Of a DNA stretch of 37,509 nucleotides, positions 8,365 through 17,244 are shown one piece after another. Each line of letters opens with the position of its first letter. The first letter of the stretch is position 1. Under the pieces are notes generated by a model. It saw only the letters and a program-made list of their open reading frames with translations. It had not been told where the DNA came from and made no database searches. This DNA comes from Myxococcales bacterium (GTDB taxonomy: Bacteria > Myxococcota_A > Polyangia > Fen-1088): contig PMLB01000125.1 of NCBI GenBank assembly GCA_003158735.1, positions 22,877 through 60,385 on the forward strand. Reading direction: 5' to 3'. The translations under genes were made by a program, and so were the position numbers.

Positions 8365-11057
8365 ATGGTTTCTCCCGACGGCCGGCGCTCCTCGATCTGT
8401 CCCTTTTCCAGTCGCAGATGCCGCCACTCAGGACCGTCGAGACGGGCCCGCGCCCGCACCTCGGCTGCCAGCAAGCTCGCGTAGCGCGTGTCCGCGTGGT
8501 CGGCTAGATCTCTGGGCGCGCCGTCCTCGGCCACGCGCCCCTTGTCCACCACAAGCACGCGCGGAAAGTCCAGGGTCTGGCTGATGTCGTGGGTGATGCA
8601 CAGAAATGTCGCCGTCGCCCAGCGCACCCGCGCGGCCTTGAGCAGAGCTTCCCGCCGCGAACGCTCCAGCCCGCAGAAGGGCTCGTCGAAAACCACCAAG
8701 CGGGCCGCGCCCCGACACACGGCCCGGCCCAGTCGCACCCGCTGGCCCTCGCCGCCGGAAAGCAAAGCCCCACCCGCGCCCAGCGGCGTCTGCAAGCCCA
8801 TGGGCAACCGGGCCAGCACCTCGTCGAGTTGCGCGGCCTCCACCGCGTCGCCCACCGCCCGATGCTCGCCATCGTTGCCGAAGCGAAGATTCTCCAGCAG
8901 GGATCGGTTCCACAACTGCACCGCGGGATCGACCCACAGGGTCTGGCGTCGCAGCTCGTCCAGCCAGCGCCCGCGCAGTTCCCGGCCATCGACCCGCACC
9001 TCGCCCACGTCCGGGCGATACCAGCCCAACAGAAGACCGACCAGGCTGGACTTGCCCGCGCCCGAGGAGCCCACGATCGCCACATGTTGGCCAGCCGCGA
9101 GAGTCAGCTTGTCGACCGCCAGGATCTCGTTGCCCGCTGCCTTGACGAGCACGTTGCGCAGATCCACCGCAGCCCCGGCGGCAGTCGACTGAGGAAGCGA
9201 GCTATCCTCCGTTTCGACGGGGCCCTCGGGCGCACCCAGCGGCTCCATCAGGCGCAGGGTCACGTTGCGATGCTGCGGGTATTGCTGGATCAGAAACGCG
9301 ATCTCCTGTCCCAGCGACGGCAGCATGAAAAGCCAATACACGATCAAGATCGCCCAGCCCGAGCCCGAGGCTGACATCAGGTAGCGGAAGACGAGGACCG
9401 CCGCCAGGCCGAATCCCAGCAAGCCCTGCACAGTCTCGATGATGACCGCCAGGCGCGTGGCGTCCCGGGCCGCGCGCGCCCACTCGCGCAGACGCCCGCC
9501 GTGCTCGCTGCGCAGGGCTGGCTCGGCCGTGTGCGCGCGAATCGCCGACAGGCCCAGCAGCGCGTCCAGGTAAAAGCGCGCCAAGCCACCGGCATGGCCG
9601 CGCATGCGCAGATCCCGTTCCACCAAGGCCGGCTGGAAACAGAACGGCAAGACCAGCATCAGCCCCACCAGCGTCAAGACCAAAGGCGCGCCTGACGGAT
9701 ACAGCCAGATCACGCCGGCGGTGGTGGTGATCATCTCGCAGGTCGCACGCACCAGCTGGCCACCCTGCCCGGGCAGAAGGCGCAGCCAGTGCAGAAGGTG
9801 CGCGCGCTCCGCCATGTCCGAAATGGGCCGGCTCTGGAAATAGCGATCCCCGAGCAGAGGCAATTTGCGCAGAAAGGCCTGGCGCAGACGCATCTCCAGC
9901 CGACTGCCCACGGTCCACAGCGCTCGTGCCAAAGGCCATTCGACCAGGAAGAATGCGGCCAGTAACACCAGCAAGGCACCCGCCGCTGCCAGGCGTTGCT
10001 CGAAAAGCGGCAGGCGCTGGCCGATGTCGATGGCGCTGCGAAAAAGCAGCGACTCCACCACGGTCCCGACTCCGGCCAGTGCCAACGCGGCCGCCATGGG
10101 CACGAAACGCAGCAGCCCATCTGCGCGCAAGAACTCGAACAACTTGCGCGCCGGACCTGGCTGGTCGTCAGCCAGCACCGCAGCCAGATCGGGTGGCAAC
10201 GCTTGCGCTGCGTGGTCCGCGGCCCGGCCGGACACCCGCAGCGCCAGAGCCCCGCGCAAGGTCAGCATGGGTTGCCCGTCGACCGGCGCGGCTGGGCGCG
10301 CGGACCAGAGAGTCTCGGGCACCAGCGGCGACTCTGCGCCCTGCCCCACCTCTTTCCACAAGCACTCGAAGGCCCGCGCAGCACGGGCGCGAGTCACGAC
10401 GTTGCCGCTCAGCAATTGTTCGACCGCCCGGGCGCAGGCATCGAGGGCACACAAGGGGCGCCAGTCTGCACCGGCCGCGGCCGCAGCGAGGCGCTGACCG
10501 GAATCACGCAAGCCCAGCCTCTGCAAACGTAGCCGCAGCGGATCCAGGAAGCCCGGCTCGCGCGTCCACGCCGCAAAGTCCGCCGCCGGGGCCGGCATCT
10601 CGTGCACGTACAAGTCGCGCAGGAGATCTCGCTTGCTCATCCAGCGCCGGCCGCGGCCCGGGTCCATAATCTGGACCCACGGCCCCACCATGCGCCACGC
10701 CACCACGAAGTGGGTCAGGCCCGAAGGCAGCCTGACCACGACCAGGGCCGGCAGCGCATCGGATTCGCGCAAGAGCACGTGCTCCACTGGCAACAACATC
10801 TGGCTGGCTTCCAGACCCAGTCTTCCAGCCAGATCCTCGAGTGTGTCGATGGACGACCCGTCGACCGTGGTGTGACAGGCCTCGCGCAGCCGACCGTAGT
10901 GAGCGCGAATGCCGAAACCTTCCAGCAGCGATTTCAGGGCTGCCGGCCCGCAGTCCATGGCCGAGGTCTGCACCACCTCGTGGGCGAAGAACTGCCGCCT
11001 CTCCCGCGCGCTCTCCGACTCACCCTGGGCGTGGTCCTCTGAAGCGGGCCTGCTCAT
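8361..11057 (-). CDS. Peptidase-containing ABC transporter (C39 leader peptidase plus exporter)
   Basis: The 898-aa protein joins a protease to an exporter. Residues about 25-150 form a peptidase C39 domain with intact catalytic set: oxyanion Gln (Q30) and Cys (C36) in QTSAMDCGPAAL, His (H116) in LTHFVVAW and Asp (D132) in IMDPGRG. This domain cuts peptide precursors after a double-glycine-type leader. A linker of about 150 residues with no recognised motif follows, then the membrane domain and a C-terminal ATPase (Walker A GSSGAGKSS, signature LSGGEGQRV, Walker B LVVFDEP, H-loop ITHD). It is longer than usual (about 700 aa) because of the linker. It overlaps the HlyD stop and the next ABC gene by ATGA on both sides, so all three are translationally coupled. 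The substrate is not visible in the window. Confidence 0.9.
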   Translation of the reverse strand: MSRPASEDHAQGESESARERRQFFAHEVVQTSAMDCGPAALKSLLEGFGIRAHYGRLREACHTTVDGSSIDTLEDLAGRLGLEASQMLLPVEHVLLRESDALPALVVVRLPSGLTHFVVAWRMVGPWVQIMDPGRGRRWMSKRDLLRDLYVHEMPAPAADFAAWTREPGFLDPLRLRLQRLGLRDSGQRLAAAAAGADWRPLCALDACARAVEQLLSGNVVTRARAARAFECLWKEVGQGAESPLVPETLWSARPAAPVDGQPMLTLRGALALRVSGRAADHAAQALPPDLAAVLADDQPGPARKLFEFLRADGLLRFVPMAAALALAGVGTVVESLLFRSAIDIGQRLPLFEQRLAAAGALLVLLAAFFLVEWPLARALWTVGSRLEMRLRQAFLRKLPLLGDRYFQSRPISDMAERAHLLHWLRLLPGQGGQLVRATCEMITTTAGVIWLYPSGAPLVLTLVGLMLVLPFCFQPALVERDLRMRGHAGGLARFYLDALLGLSAIRAHTAEPALRSEHGGRLREWARAARDATRLAVIIETVQGLLGFGLAAVLVFRYLMSASGSGWAILIVYWLFMLPSLGQEIAFLIQQYPQHRNVTLRLMEPLGAPEGPVETEDSSLPQSTAAGAAVDLRNVLVKAAGNEILAVDKLTLAAGQHVAIVGSSGAGKSSLVGLLLGWYRPDVGEVRVDGRELRGRWLDELRRQTLWVDPAVQLWNRSLLENLRFGNDGEHRAVGDAVEAAQLDEVLARLPMGLQTPLGAGGALLSGGEGQRVRLGRAVCRGAARLVVFDEPFCGLERSRREALLKAARVRWATATFLCITHDISQTLDFPRVLVVDKGRVAEDGAPRDLADHADTRYASLLAAEVRARARLDGPEWRHLRLEKGQIEERRPSGETI

Positions 11058-12244
11058 TTGTCTGGGACCGGTGCAGGGTTGGACACGGCGGGCGCGGCAC
11101 TGGTCTGGACGCTCATGAGAAACCGACCGGCGGTGTCCAGCACCAGGGCAAAGGGCGAAACCCGTTCCACTTCGACCTCGGCACTAGCCGGCAGGCCATG
11201 CTCCAAAGGAATGTTCGTCCGCTGCGGCGAGCGCAAGACCAACTCCACACGGATGAGGCCGTCCTTGGGCTCGTTGCCCACGCGATCCACTTCGGCCTGC
11301 AGCATGCCGTACTTGGTCCAGGGGAAACCGAACATGCGCAACCGCGCGCTCTGTCCAGTGTGAACCCGCCCGGTCGCGGTCGCCGGATCGAAGAAGGCCA
11401 CGGCGCGCAGCCCGCCGGTGGGAACGACGGTGCATAGTCGGGTGCGTTCGGCCAGCATGGCGCCAGCCCGCAGGTTCACCATGTTCCCTATGCGGCCGGC
11501 GATGGGCGCGCGAATCAAGTGCAAGTCGATCTTCTGATCGAGAATGCGCAGCTTGCCCTCGGCGTCGGCTTGCTCGCTCTGCAGGCGCGCGATGTCCGCC
11601 TGCAAACCCGCGATCAGGGCCTTGCGCTCGCTCACCTTGACCGCGCCCTCGTTGCCCACGCGGCCCACCTGCACGCGCGCGGCTTCTGTCTCGGCGTTCT
11701 GTCGTTGCACCTCGGCCTGCAGGCGGTCGCGGTCCAGGGTTGCCACCAGGCGCTTGTCGTGCAGCGACTGGATCTTGGCCCGCTCTGCTTCTTTCTGCTC
11801 GGCGACAGCGTTGGAGGCGCGCAAGTGGGCTCGCGCCTCGTTCACCTGCGCCGCACTGGCGCGCCCCTCGCCGCGCATAGCTTGCTCTTGCGAGGCCAGT
11901 TCTTCGCGCAAGGCTTCGATCTGCGGGCCCAGGGTTGCCAGTCGGCTCTGCTCGGCCGCGCGTTCCAGGCGGAATGCCTCGGCATCCAGCTCGACCAGAA
12001 TCTCCCCCTGCTGGACGTGCCGGTCCAACACCAGAACGCTGCGCAGGAGACGGGCCGCTACCGGGGAATCGACATCATAGGGCGCCGTCGCCACTTCCAA
12101 ACGCGCCGAGCGACTGACCTCGTATAGCCCCACCCGCGCCAAGAAAAACCAGGCCGACCACGCCGCCAGGAGAACCCCACCCAAAACGCCCGCCACGACC
12201 ACGCGGGAATTTGCGTCCTGGGCTCGTGCAAAGCGGGCAAACAT
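11054..12244 (-). CDS. HlyD-family periplasmic adaptor of the peptide exporter
   Basis: Membrane fusion protein of 396 aa that bridges the inner-membrane ABC exporter to the outer membrane. It shows a short cytoplasmic N-terminus, one membrane anchor (about residues 18-40), and a lipoyl half-motif SPVAARLLRSVLVLDRHVQQGEILVELD. A long coiled coil rich in Ala/Glu/Gln/Arg follows, then the second half (LIRAPIAGRIGNMVNLRAGAML) and a beta-barrel domain. ATG at 12244 is preferred because GAGGGA lies 4 nt upstream; an open frame continues to 12277 without a better start. It is the first gene of the exporter operon. No TolC-like outer membrane protein is encoded nearby. Confidence 0.92.
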   Translation of the reverse strand: MFARFARAQDANSRVVVAGVLGGVLLAAWSAWFFLARVGLYEVSRSARLEVATAPYDVDSPVAARLLRSVLVLDRHVQQGEILVELDAEAFRLERAAEQSRLATLGPQIEALREELASQEQAMRGEGRASAAQVNEARAHLRASNAVAEQKEAERAKIQSLHDKRLVATLDRDRLQAEVQRQNAETEAARVQVGRVGNEGAVKVSERKALIAGLQADIARLQSEQADAEGKLRILDQKIDLHLIRAPIAGRIGNMVNLRAGAMLAERTRLCTVVPTGGLRAVAFFDPATATGRVHTGQSARLRMFGFPWTKYGMLQAEVDRVGNEPKDGLIRVELVLRSPQRTNIPLEHGLPASAEVEVERVSPFALVLDTAGRFLMSVQTSAAPAVSNPAPVPDK

Positions 12245-12731
12245 GAGATCCCTCGACTGTCGCAGCCCATGATACACGACGGGCGAGCGGAACGGATCAA
12301 TCGATGCCGATGGCCGTCACGGAAAGCCAGCCACGCTCAGAACCTACGGGAGTCGCACAGCGCCTTCCACGCGCCCGGGGCGTTCATGGCCCGGTCGTGC
12401 TCGGCTTCTCACCGCGTATCATAGACACCCCGGAATGTCCCTGGGTTCCCCATCTCCCGGCTGGGACATCAAATCCACGCTAGAAAGCCTCGGTAGGCAG
12501 GACGCGGATGCAGCCCAAGATCCGCGTGTGGTCACGGCGCACGACCTGGATCGCCCACTTGGGGCGTAGCCGCGCGGCGAAATAGCGCAAGGCCAGACTC
12601 GGCTCGTTGTCCAAATGATCATCGAAAATAGTCGCGACTCCTTTCGATACCAATAGAAGCTTCGGGCCGCCCACCCACATTTCCCCAGTGGTGACACCGC
12701 TGTCGTGCAAACCCCTGAAGGAAGAGGCTCC
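12245..12731. other. Intergenic region between the exporter operon and the GH5 lipoprotein gene
   Basis: 487 nt between divergently transcribed genes. I looked here for a small precursor peptide with a GG/GA leader ahead of the exporter operon and found none. The only protein-like stretch is the minus-strand fragment at 12480-12680. The GH5 gene is preceded by GAAGGAAGAGG, a good ribosome binding site, 4 nt before its ATG. Confidence 0.6.
12480..12680 (-). CDS. Possible small gene or gene remnant (66 aa)
   Basis: An open frame ending KWAIQVVRRDHTRILGCIRVLPTEAF. Its second half shows the strong G/C preference at third codon positions seen in genuine genes of this window. The ATG at 12680 has only a weak purine tract upstream, and the frame stays open further 5' into the GH5 signal-peptide region on the other strand. 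I do not recognise the protein. It could be a real small gene, the 3' remnant of a larger one, or chance. No partner in the exporter operon is implied, because it has no leader-like GG motif. Confidence 0.3.
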   Translation of the reverse strand: MWVGGPKLLLVSKGVATIFDDHLDNEPSLALRYFAARLRPKWAIQVVRRDHTRILGCIRVLPTEAF

Positions 12732-14342
12732 ATGAACCACCATTGCGTCGGCAAGATACTCCTGGGTCTATTTGCGATGCTGCCGCTCCTGGTCGCCGGA
12801 GGATGCGACTCGTCTACGTCGCCATCGCCCGGGCTCTTAGGCGGAGCCAGTGGCGGGACTCCAGAAACCGGCGGTGCGCCGGGAGCGGCAGGACACACGG
12901 CTGCTTCATCTCCCGGAACGGGCGGCGCGAATCCCGCAACCGGCGGCGCGCCGGGAATTGCGGGCGATACGGGGGCCGCTGGCGCCGCTGCTGGTGCCGG
13001 TTCGGAGGGCGGGATCGGCCCGGGTGGCGCAATTGACTCCGGTGGTGTGACGACCGAGGGTGGCGCGACGGAATCTGGCGGCAAGAGCGCGGGCGGGACC
13101 AGCGCTGGCGGCAAGACGACGGGCTCAGCCGGCGCGACAGGCAGCTCGGGTGGTGCGAAGAGCTCCGGTGGTGTGACTACCTCGGGTGGTGCCACGCCCG
13201 CCGGTGGCGTGACGGGTTCTGGCGGTGCCGGTGGCAAGACCACAGGTGGAACCGCTGCGGCCGGCAGTTCCGGATCGGCCGGCGCGACCGCCACGGGTGG
13301 TTCGAGGCCAGCCGGCGGAACGACGACCAACGGCGGTACGAAGGCGACTGGCGGTACGACGTCCGCCGGCGGTACGACAGCGACCGGCGGTTCGACGATT
13401 GTCATCAACCCCGGTCAGTGCGACGCAACCACGACGCCGGTCGCCAGGCACGGACAACTCAAGGTCGTGGGGAACAGAATCGTAAACCAGTGCGGCAGGC
13501 CGGTCCAGCTAGCGGGAATGTCGATGTACGACTGGTCGCAGCAGGGGCGGCAGTTCTACAACGCAGATGCGGTCAAGAACCTGGCCGGGACAGGAACGGG
13601 ACAGAAGAAGTGCGCGATACTTCGCGTTCCGCTTCTACCCACCAACTATCCTAGCCAAATGGCTCGGGTGAAGACCGTGATGGACGCCTGCATCGCCAAT
13701 GGTATCTACTGCATGCCCAACTGGCATGTGGTTGGCGCCAATGCCAACGCGACCAATGCGTCCGCGTTCTATGTGGAGCTGGCGAATGCCTACGGCAACA
13801 CCCCCAACATTATCTATGAGCCTTGGAACGAGCCGACAACCACCTGGCCCACCATCAAAACCTATCACGAGACCGTTATCGCGGCAGTCCGACCCATTGA
13901 CCCCGACAACATCTTCATGCTCGGCAACCCCCAATGGGATCAGCGCCCGGATCAAGCCTGTGCCTCCCCGATCACCGACACGACGAACCTGGTCTACGTC
14001 TTCCACTTCTATGCGAATACCCACAAGCTCGCCGGCTTCCAACCCAATATTGATAAATGTTTGAACGCAGGCTTTGCCGTCTTCGCGAGCGAGTACGGCG
14101 GAGTCTCATCCAATGGGAACGGCACCTTCAATGTGACGGAAATGAACAATTGGTGGACCTATTTGGATAAGAACCTCATCGGTTCTACCAACTGGGCGGT
14201 CGAGACCAATGGGGAGACGTCCTCTGTTTTCGTGAAGACTGCAAGCGCAACCGGCCCGTGGCCCGATTCCGATATTACAGACTCGGGCAACAATGTCTTT
14301 CCCTACATAGCGAAGACGTACGACCTCACGATGTCACAGTAG
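12732..14342 (+). CDS. Secreted GH5-type glycoside hydrolase lipoprotein (cellulase-like)
   Basis: A 536-aa surface lipoprotein. It has a signal peptide ending in VAGGC (lipid-anchored Cys), then a linker of about 200 residues made of Gly/Ser/Thr/Ala repeats (GGATTSGG type), then a clan GH-A catalytic domain. The catalytic residues are visible: acid/base Glu in IIYEPWNEP (about E367) and nucleophile Glu in VFASEYGG (about E454). The sequence NQCGRPVQLAGMSMYDWS at the domain start is typical of GH5 endoglucanases. Likely substrates are beta-1,4-glucans or mannans at the cell surface. ATG at 12732 is favoured over an upstream in-frame start because of its ribosome binding site and the signal peptide. 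It is followed by a strong terminator and stands as a single transcription unit. Confidence 0.9.
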   Translation: MNHHCVGKILLGLFAMLPLLVAGGCDSSTSPSPGLLGGASGGTPETGGAPGAAGHTAASSPGTGGANPATGGAPGIAGDTGAAGAAAGAGSEGGIGPGGAIDSGGVTTEGGATESGGKSAGGTSAGGKTTGSAGATGSSGGAKSSGGVTTSGGATPAGGVTGSGGAGGKTTGGTAAAGSSGSAGATATGGSRPAGGTTTNGGTKATGGTTSAGGTTATGGSTIVINPGQCDATTTPVARHGQLKVVGNRIVNQCGRPVQLAGMSMYDWSQQGRQFYNADAVKNLAGTGTGQKKCAILRVPLLPTNYPSQMARVKTVMDACIANGIYCMPNWHVVGANANATNASAFYVELANAYGNTPNIIYEPWNEPTTTWPTIKTYHETVIAAVRPIDPDNIFMLGNPQWDQRPDQACASPITDTTNLVYVFHFYANTHKLAGFQPNIDKCLNAGFAVFASEYGGVSSNGNGTFNVTEMNNWWTYLDKNLIGSTNWAVETNGETSSVFVKTASATGPWPDSDITDSGNNVFPYIAKTYDLTMSQ

Positions 14343-14359
14343 CCGCGTCCTGAATCCAC

Positions 14360-14402
14360 AACGAGCCTTGGCCGAGCGGAGAGCCTGGCCAAGGCTCGTT
14401 TT
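14360..14402 (+). terminator. Rho-independent terminator after the GH5 gene
   Basis: A perfect 14-bp stem AACGAGCCTTGGCC / GGCCAAGGCTCGTT with a 13-nt loop ends in TTTT. It lies 17 nt after the GH5 stop codon. The rest of the gap up to 14637 holds no gene that I can support. Confidence 0.9.
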
Positions 14403-14637
14403 GCATTTGGCCCATCCCGCACCCAGGTTAGAAAGCCCGTGTGCTGGCTTACGAGAAGGCGCCCGGCAGCCGCCCAAACATGGCCCAGCGACGCGCAATT
14501 TCCCGAAACAGATCCGCAACATGCCCGCAGACCTTGATTTCCACGAGCGCGCCCCGTGCTCGGACGAAAATCCGCGGTAACCTTGGTGGTTCTGGGTCGC
14601 CGGTGGTCCTGCGCCGGCTGAAGGGAGACTGAGGCAG

Positions 14638-15840
14638 ATGGTATCACGACGCGAACGAATCGTGGTCATCGACGATACCGAGATGGTGAGGACGGTGCTC
14701 GTCCACTATCTGGAGCGGCTTGGATTTGCCACGCTTGAGGCTGCCGATGGCCAGCAGGGCCTCGATGCGATTAGGGCGAACAAGCCCGACCTGGTGCTGT
14801 GCGACCTACGTATGCCCAACCTCGACGGACTGGGCGTCTTGAAGATCCTCAAGAAGGAGTCGCCCGAACTTCCCATCATCGTCATGTCCGGAGCGGGTCT
14901 TCTCCAGGATGCGGTCGGCGCACTTCAGTTGGGCGCATGGGACTACGTGGAGAAACCCGTCGAGTTCCCGGTGCTCGAGCACGCGCTCAACCAGGCGCTG
15001 GAGAAGGCCGCGCTGGTCGAAGACAACCGTCGCTATCGAGCCCACCTCGAACGCCTCAACCGCGACCTGGAGGCCAGTCTGCGGCTCTTGGCTGAGGATG
15101 AGAACGCCGGCCGGCAGATCCAGGTGCGCATGCTGCCGCACAACCATCAACGCTTCGGCGACTACCTGTTCACTCGCGAGGTCATACCGTCTAGTCTTCT
15201 GAGCGGCGACTTTATCGATGTCTTCAAGATCGACCCGCGACATTGGGGCTTTTACCTGGCGGATGTGTCGGGCCACGGTGTCTCCTCGGCTCTGGTCACG
15301 GTCTTGCTGCGCAGCTTCGTGCAGCGCCATGTGGCTAGCTCTATCGAGTCTGGCGACGACCTAATCCTGTCGCCGGCACGCCTGCTCATGCGGCTGAACG
15401 ACGAGATGGCCCGCGATGATTTGGACAAGCATCTCACCATCTTCTACGGAGTGATCGACCAGCAAGAGGACACCTTGCTCTACGCCAATGCCGGGCATTT
15501 CCCATGGCCGGTCCTGTGCGACGGGGCTGCGGTCACAGTGCTCGAACAACCGGGCGTACCGGTGGGGATGCTGCCGCGCAGTCGCTACCAGGAGCACCGC
15601 GTGCCGCTGGCCCCCTGCATGAGCCTGTCGGTGTTCTCCGACGGTGTGCTCGAAGTGTTGTCGCAGTCGACCCTGGACGAAAAGCTCGAGTATCTGCGGG
15701 GGTTGTTCGGAAGACCGAATGTCACCATCGAGCAGGCAAGACAGGAGTTGCACCTCGACGGCCTGTCAGCCCTGCCCGACGACGTGGCGATGCTCATCAT
15801 TCAGCGTGGGGGTAGCCATGGCAACCGTACCAGCGCCTAG
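14638..15840 (+). CDS. Response regulator with PP2C (RsbU/SpoIIE-type) phosphatase output
   Basis: A 400-aa two-domain regulator. Residues about 7-120 are a receiver domain with acidic pair D12/D13, phospho-acceptor D56 (LVLCDLRMP), S84 and K106 (EKP). A short coiled coil (about 112-155) leads to a SpoIIE/RsbU-type PPM phosphatase, with GRQIQVRMLP and metal-binding Asp in SGDFIDVF (D191) and LADVSGHG (D209). Such proteins dephosphorylate a STAS-domain anti-anti-sigma factor when a sensor kinase signals. The STAS partner is the next gene, overlapping by 23 nt. No histidine kinase or RsbW-type anti-sigma kinase is nearby, so the other partners must be elsewhere. Confidence 0.92.
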   Translation: MVSRRERIVVIDDTEMVRTVLVHYLERLGFATLEAADGQQGLDAIRANKPDLVLCDLRMPNLDGLGVLKILKKESPELPIIVMSGAGLLQDAVGALQLGAWDYVEKPVEFPVLEHALNQALEKAALVEDNRRYRAHLERLNRDLEASLRLLAEDENAGRQIQVRMLPHNHQRFGDYLFTREVIPSSLLSGDFIDVFKIDPRHWGFYLADVSGHGVSSALVTVLLRSFVQRHVASSIESGDDLILSPARLLMRLNDEMARDDLDKHLTIFYGVIDQQEDTLLYANAGHFPWPVLCDGAAVTVLEQPGVPVGMLPRSRYQEHRVPLAPCMSLSVFSDGVLEVLSQSTLDEKLEYLRGLFGRPNVTIEQARQELHLDGLSALPDDVAMLIIQRGGSHGNRTSA

Positions 15841-16333
15841 GGCCTATTGCGGCCGCTTCGACCAGTCGCCCATCTTGGTGCTGAAGGGCCAGGTTCGCTA
15901 CGTGACCGCACGCACTCTGCGCCTATTCATCGACGACCTGCTGGCACGGCAGCCGGGCGACACCCTCATCATCGACTTGCGCGAACTGGAAAGCATCGAC
16001 AGCACCGGCATGGGCCTCTTGGCCCATCTGGGCCGAACCACCCTGCAGCACGGCCGCCGCGCGGTCATCGTGTGCGGGGTGAAGGACGTGATGACGTGCC
16101 TCCGCTCGGCGGCGTTCGACACCCTGTTCATCATCGTCGAGCGCTGGCCCTTCCCAGAAGAAGCCAGCGTTTCGGAGGTGCCCCTCGATGAGGGGGATCT
16201 ACTGCCCGACATCATGGGACGACTCATGCTCGACGCCCATCGCGACCTGGCCTCGCTCAGCGAAGCGAACCGCCAGGCCTTCGCAGGGGTCATTTCAGCC
16301 CTGGAATGTGACCTGCCCGATGCAAGCCGATAG
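15818..16333 (+). CDS. STAS-domain protein (anti-sigma factor antagonist)
   Basis: A 171-aa protein whose first 110 residues form a STAS domain: LKGQVRYVTARTLRLFIDDLL, then IIDLRELESIDSTGMGLLAHLGR. The DST motif carries the Ser normally phosphorylated by an RsbW-like kinase and dephosphorylated by RsbU. A C-terminal extension of about 50 residues (LPDIMGRLMLDAHRDLASLSEANRQAF) is helical and not part of the core domain. The ATG at 15818 lies inside the 3' end of the phosphatase gene behind GGGGGT; open frame upstream of it is overlap with the phosphatase gene. The two genes form a partner-switching pair. The target sigma factor is unknown; the ECF genes in this window are not known to be controlled this way. 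Confidence 0.88.
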   Translation: MATVPAPRAYCGRFDQSPILVLKGQVRYVTARTLRLFIDDLLARQPGDTLIIDLRELESIDSTGMGLLAHLGRTTLQHGRRAVIVCGVKDVMTCLRSAAFDTLFIIVERWPFPEEASVSEVPLDEGDLLPDIMGRLMLDAHRDLASLSEANRQAFAGVISALECDLPDASR

Positions 16334-16359
16334 CGTCTTGGCGTCGAGGCGCGCGGGCG

Positions 16360-17244
16360 CTACGCCGTGACCAACGTCCCAACGCCCTTCTCGGTGAACA
16401 GCTCGACCACCACGCTGTGAGGCTCGCGGCCGTCGACCACGTGCACGGCCTCCACACCGCCCTCCAGCGCGCGCAAAATAGCCTGCGCCTTGACCTGCAT
16501 GCCCCCCTTGACCGCGCGGCCTTCTTGCAGGCGACCGCGCAGGTCGTCGGCCCGCAGCTCGCTCAACAGTTGACCGTTCTCGTCCAAGATCCCGGCCACG
16601 TCCGTGAGAAAGATCAGCTTCTTGGCCTTGGCGGCAACCGCGATCTCGGCGGCCGCCATGTCGGCGTTGATGTTGAAGCTGGCCCCGTCGACGCCCAAGC
16701 CCACCGGCGAGATCACGGGCATGTAGCTCTTGCCCAGCAGCAGATCGAGAATCTCGGTGTTGATGCTCTCGACCTCGCCCACCCAGCCCAGGTCAGGCTT
16801 GCCCGGTCGGGGCGGCAACTTGTGCGCCTTGATGAGGTGCGCGTCCTTGCCCGACAGGCCCATCGCGGTTCCACCCAGGGTGTTGATGAGGCCCACGATC
16901 TCGGTGTTCACCTTTCCGGTCAGCACCATCTCGACCACGCCCATTTCTGTCGAGCCGGTCACGCGCTGACCATCGATGAACTCGCTCTTCTGGCCCAGAC
17001 GATCCAGGGTCTTGGTGATCTCGTGCCCGCCGCCGTGAACCACCACCGGCCGCAGGCCGGCGGCCTGCAACAAAACCACGTCAAGGGCAAAACTCCGCTT
17101 GAGGTCGTCCTTGATCATGGCCGCGCCGCCGTACTTGATGACCGCGCGCGTGCCAGTGAACTTCTGGATATACTTGAGCGCCTCGACCACCAGTTCGCGT
17201 CGATCGCCCAGAGTCTCGGGCTGCTTGGCTTGGCTTTCGCTCAT
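16360..17244 (-). CDS. argB: Acetylglutamate kinase
   Basis: Second step of arginine synthesis: phosphorylates N-acetyl-L-glutamate. At 294 aa it has the amino-acid-kinase fold with VIKYGGAAM near the N-terminus, the VVHGGGHEI substrate loop, and AKKLIFLTDVAGIL and VKGGMQVKAQAIL near the ATP site. The N-terminal helix (ETLGDRRELVVEALKYIQKFTG) before the core is the type found in arginine-sensitive hexameric enzymes, so feedback inhibition is plausible. Its start overlaps the argC stop by ATGA. The gene is convergent with the STAS gene, with only 26 nt between their stops. Confidence 0.97.
   Translation of the reverse strand: MSESQAKQPETLGDRRELVVEALKYIQKFTGTRAVIKYGGAAMIKDDLKRSFALDVVLLQAAGLRPVVVHGGGHEITKTLDRLGQKSEFIDGQRVTGSTEMGVVEMVLTGKVNTEIVGLINTLGGTAMGLSGKDAHLIKAHKLPPRPGKPDLGWVGEVESINTEILDLLLGKSYMPVISPVGLGVDGASFNINADMAAAEIAVAAKAKKLIFLTDVAGILDENGQLLSELRADDLRGRLQEGRAVKGGMQVKAQAILRALEGGVEAVHVVDGREPHSVVVELFTEKGVGTLVTA

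Noticed and set aside
12419..13408. Minus-strand 329-codon open frame rich in Pro/Val/Ala
   Set aside because: It is the antisense of the Gly/Ser/Thr linker of the GH5 lipoprotein (GGC/GGT repeats read backwards give Pro). It has no start signals of its own.
16334..16359. Possible terminator between the STAS gene and argB
   Set aside because: GGCGT/ACGCC can pair across a long GC-rich loop, but the stem is only 5 bp and there is no T run on either strand.
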